The notes under the pieces are model-generated. The model saw only the letters and a list, made by a program, of their open reading frames with translations. It was not told the DNA's origin and searched no databases. Below, piece after piece: positions 5,743 to 6,258 of a DNA stretch of 6,258 nucleotides. Position 1 is the first letter of the stretch; each line of letters begins with the position of its first letter. The translations under genes and the position numbers were made by a program. This stretch comes from Bacillota bacterium (GTDB lineage: Bacteria; Bacillota; Clostridia; Clostridiales; Caloramatoraceae): NCBI GenBank assembly GCA_023415335.1, contig JAEZLD010000212.1, positions 1-6,258 of the forward strand, read 5' to 3'.

Positions 5743-5770
5743 TTGTAAAAAGTGAGTGTTCTGCTATATT
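5743..5770 (+). promoter_or_regulatory. Sigma-A promoter for the acetyltransferase gene
   Basis: TTGTAA (5743-5748) and TATATT (5765-5770) are separated by 16 bases, matching the -35 at four and the -10 at five of six positions. It is the most complete -35/-10 pair in the window. Transcription would start about 13 bases before the ATG, so the leader is very short. Confidence 0.65.
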
Positions 5771-5789
5771 ATATATGGGGGGATGCATC

Positions 5790-6258
5790 ATGGTTCTATA
5801 CGATTTAAAGAATGGTAAAAAGCTTGAGATACGAAAAATATGTGATAGGGATGCATTTGAAATTGTGGATGTATGGACCAGGATTGGAGGAGAAACAGAA
5901 AACCTTACCTTTGGAAGGGAGGATTTCTATTTTACCCCTGAGCAGCAGAAGAACTTTATAAACAATATTATGTACAGAGAAAACTGTCTATATATATGCG
6001 GATTATTGGATGGGAAAATAGTAAGTGTGCTCAGCTTCATAACTTCAAACAACAAAAGACTTATGCATAGGGGTGACCTTGGTATAGGAGTGCTTAAGGA
6101 TTACTGGGGTATAGGAGTAGGCAATGCACTTATGGACTATTTTTTCAGATGGGCTGTCTCTTCAGGTACCATTAAAAAGGTGGATCTTGAGGTAAGAGAA
6201 GACAACACTGCTGCCATTGCGTTATATAATAGATGGAATTTCGAAACAGAGGGCAAGA
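5790..6258 (+). CDS. GNAT family N-acetyltransferase (3' partial)
   Basis: 156 codons are open to the window end without a stop. ATG 5790 is preferred: the G-rich run 5777-5782 lies seven bases upstream and can pair with the anti-Shine-Dalgarno. An in-frame ATG at 5775 overlaps that run and has no binding site of its own. The protein shows the GNAT fold order: an N-terminal strand and helix (LEIRKICDRDAFEIVDVW, 12-29); the beta strands LYICGLLDGKIVSVLSF (67-83); motif A LGIGVLKDYWGIGVGNALMDYFF (97-119), whose GIGVG loop binds the acetyl-CoA pyrophosphate; and motif B LEVREDNTAAIALYNRWNF (133-151). Such enzymes acetylate amino groups of small molecules or protein N-termini; the substrate cannot be told here. 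The overall look resembles the RimI/PhnO-like cytoplasmic class of about 170-180 residues, so only about 20 residues should be missing. It has its own promoter and is not obviously linked to lgt. Confidence 0.9.
   Translation, partial: MVLYDLKNGKKLEIRKICDRDAFEIVDVWTRIGGETENLTFGREDFYFTPEQQKNFINNIMYRENCLYICGLLDGKIVSVLSFITSNNKRLMHRGDLGIGVLKDYWGIGVGNALMDYFFRWAVSSGTIKKVDLEVREDNTAAIALYNRWNFETEGK

Overview
The window looks like a chromosomal segment of a low-to-moderate GC, Gram-positive anaerobe of the class Clostridia. The evidence is AT-rich intergenic DNA with TATAAT-type -10 boxes, strong GGAGG ribosome binding sites, TTG and GTG starts, heavy use of AGA/AGG/ATA codons, and protein families typical of Firmicutes (RNase M5, G5/3D-domain protein). 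All supported genes lie on the + strand.

Layout. (1) Positions 1-175 hold the last 57 codons of a TatD-type metal-dependent DNase, which is easy to miss because its start lies outside the window; a hairpin terminator follows. (2) A 390-base gap before the next gene contains a possible promoter and about 170 bases of potentially folded leader. (3) 567-1625 encodes a YabE-like secreted cell-wall protein (membrane anchor, two DUF348 units, G5, 3D catalytic domain), closed by a clear terminator. (4) 1781-3168 is a two-gene translationally coupled unit, rnmV (RNase M5, 5S rRNA maturation) and rsmA/ksgA (16S rRNA dimethyladenosine transferase). (5) 3240-4502 encodes an unrecognised 420-residue protein with two folded-looking ends joined by a Lys/Glu repeat linker. 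(6) 4733-5641 encodes a membrane protein of the prolipoprotein diacylglyceryl transferase (Lgt) family with an atypical signature motif and an acidic tail. (7) From 5790 to the window end is an incomplete GNAT acetyltransferase.

The order tatD - yabE - rnmV - rsmA matches the conserved Bacillus subtilis neighbourhood (yabD-yabE-rnmV-ksgA), which makes those calls secure. In B. subtilis the next gene is yabG, a sporulation protease; here that slot is taken by the Lys/Glu-linker protein. rnmV and rsmA both serve ribosome RNA maturation, while yabE and lgt serve the cell envelope; most of the downstream genes appear to be separate transcription units, each with its own terminator.

I see no CRISPR, mobile element, tRNA, rRNA or obvious new defence system. 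The points most worth a second look are an inverted repeat that could mask the start of the Lys/Glu-linker gene in read-through mRNA, that protein itself with its 24-base tandem repeat, the folded leader before yabE, and the Cys-rich variant of the Lgt signature.
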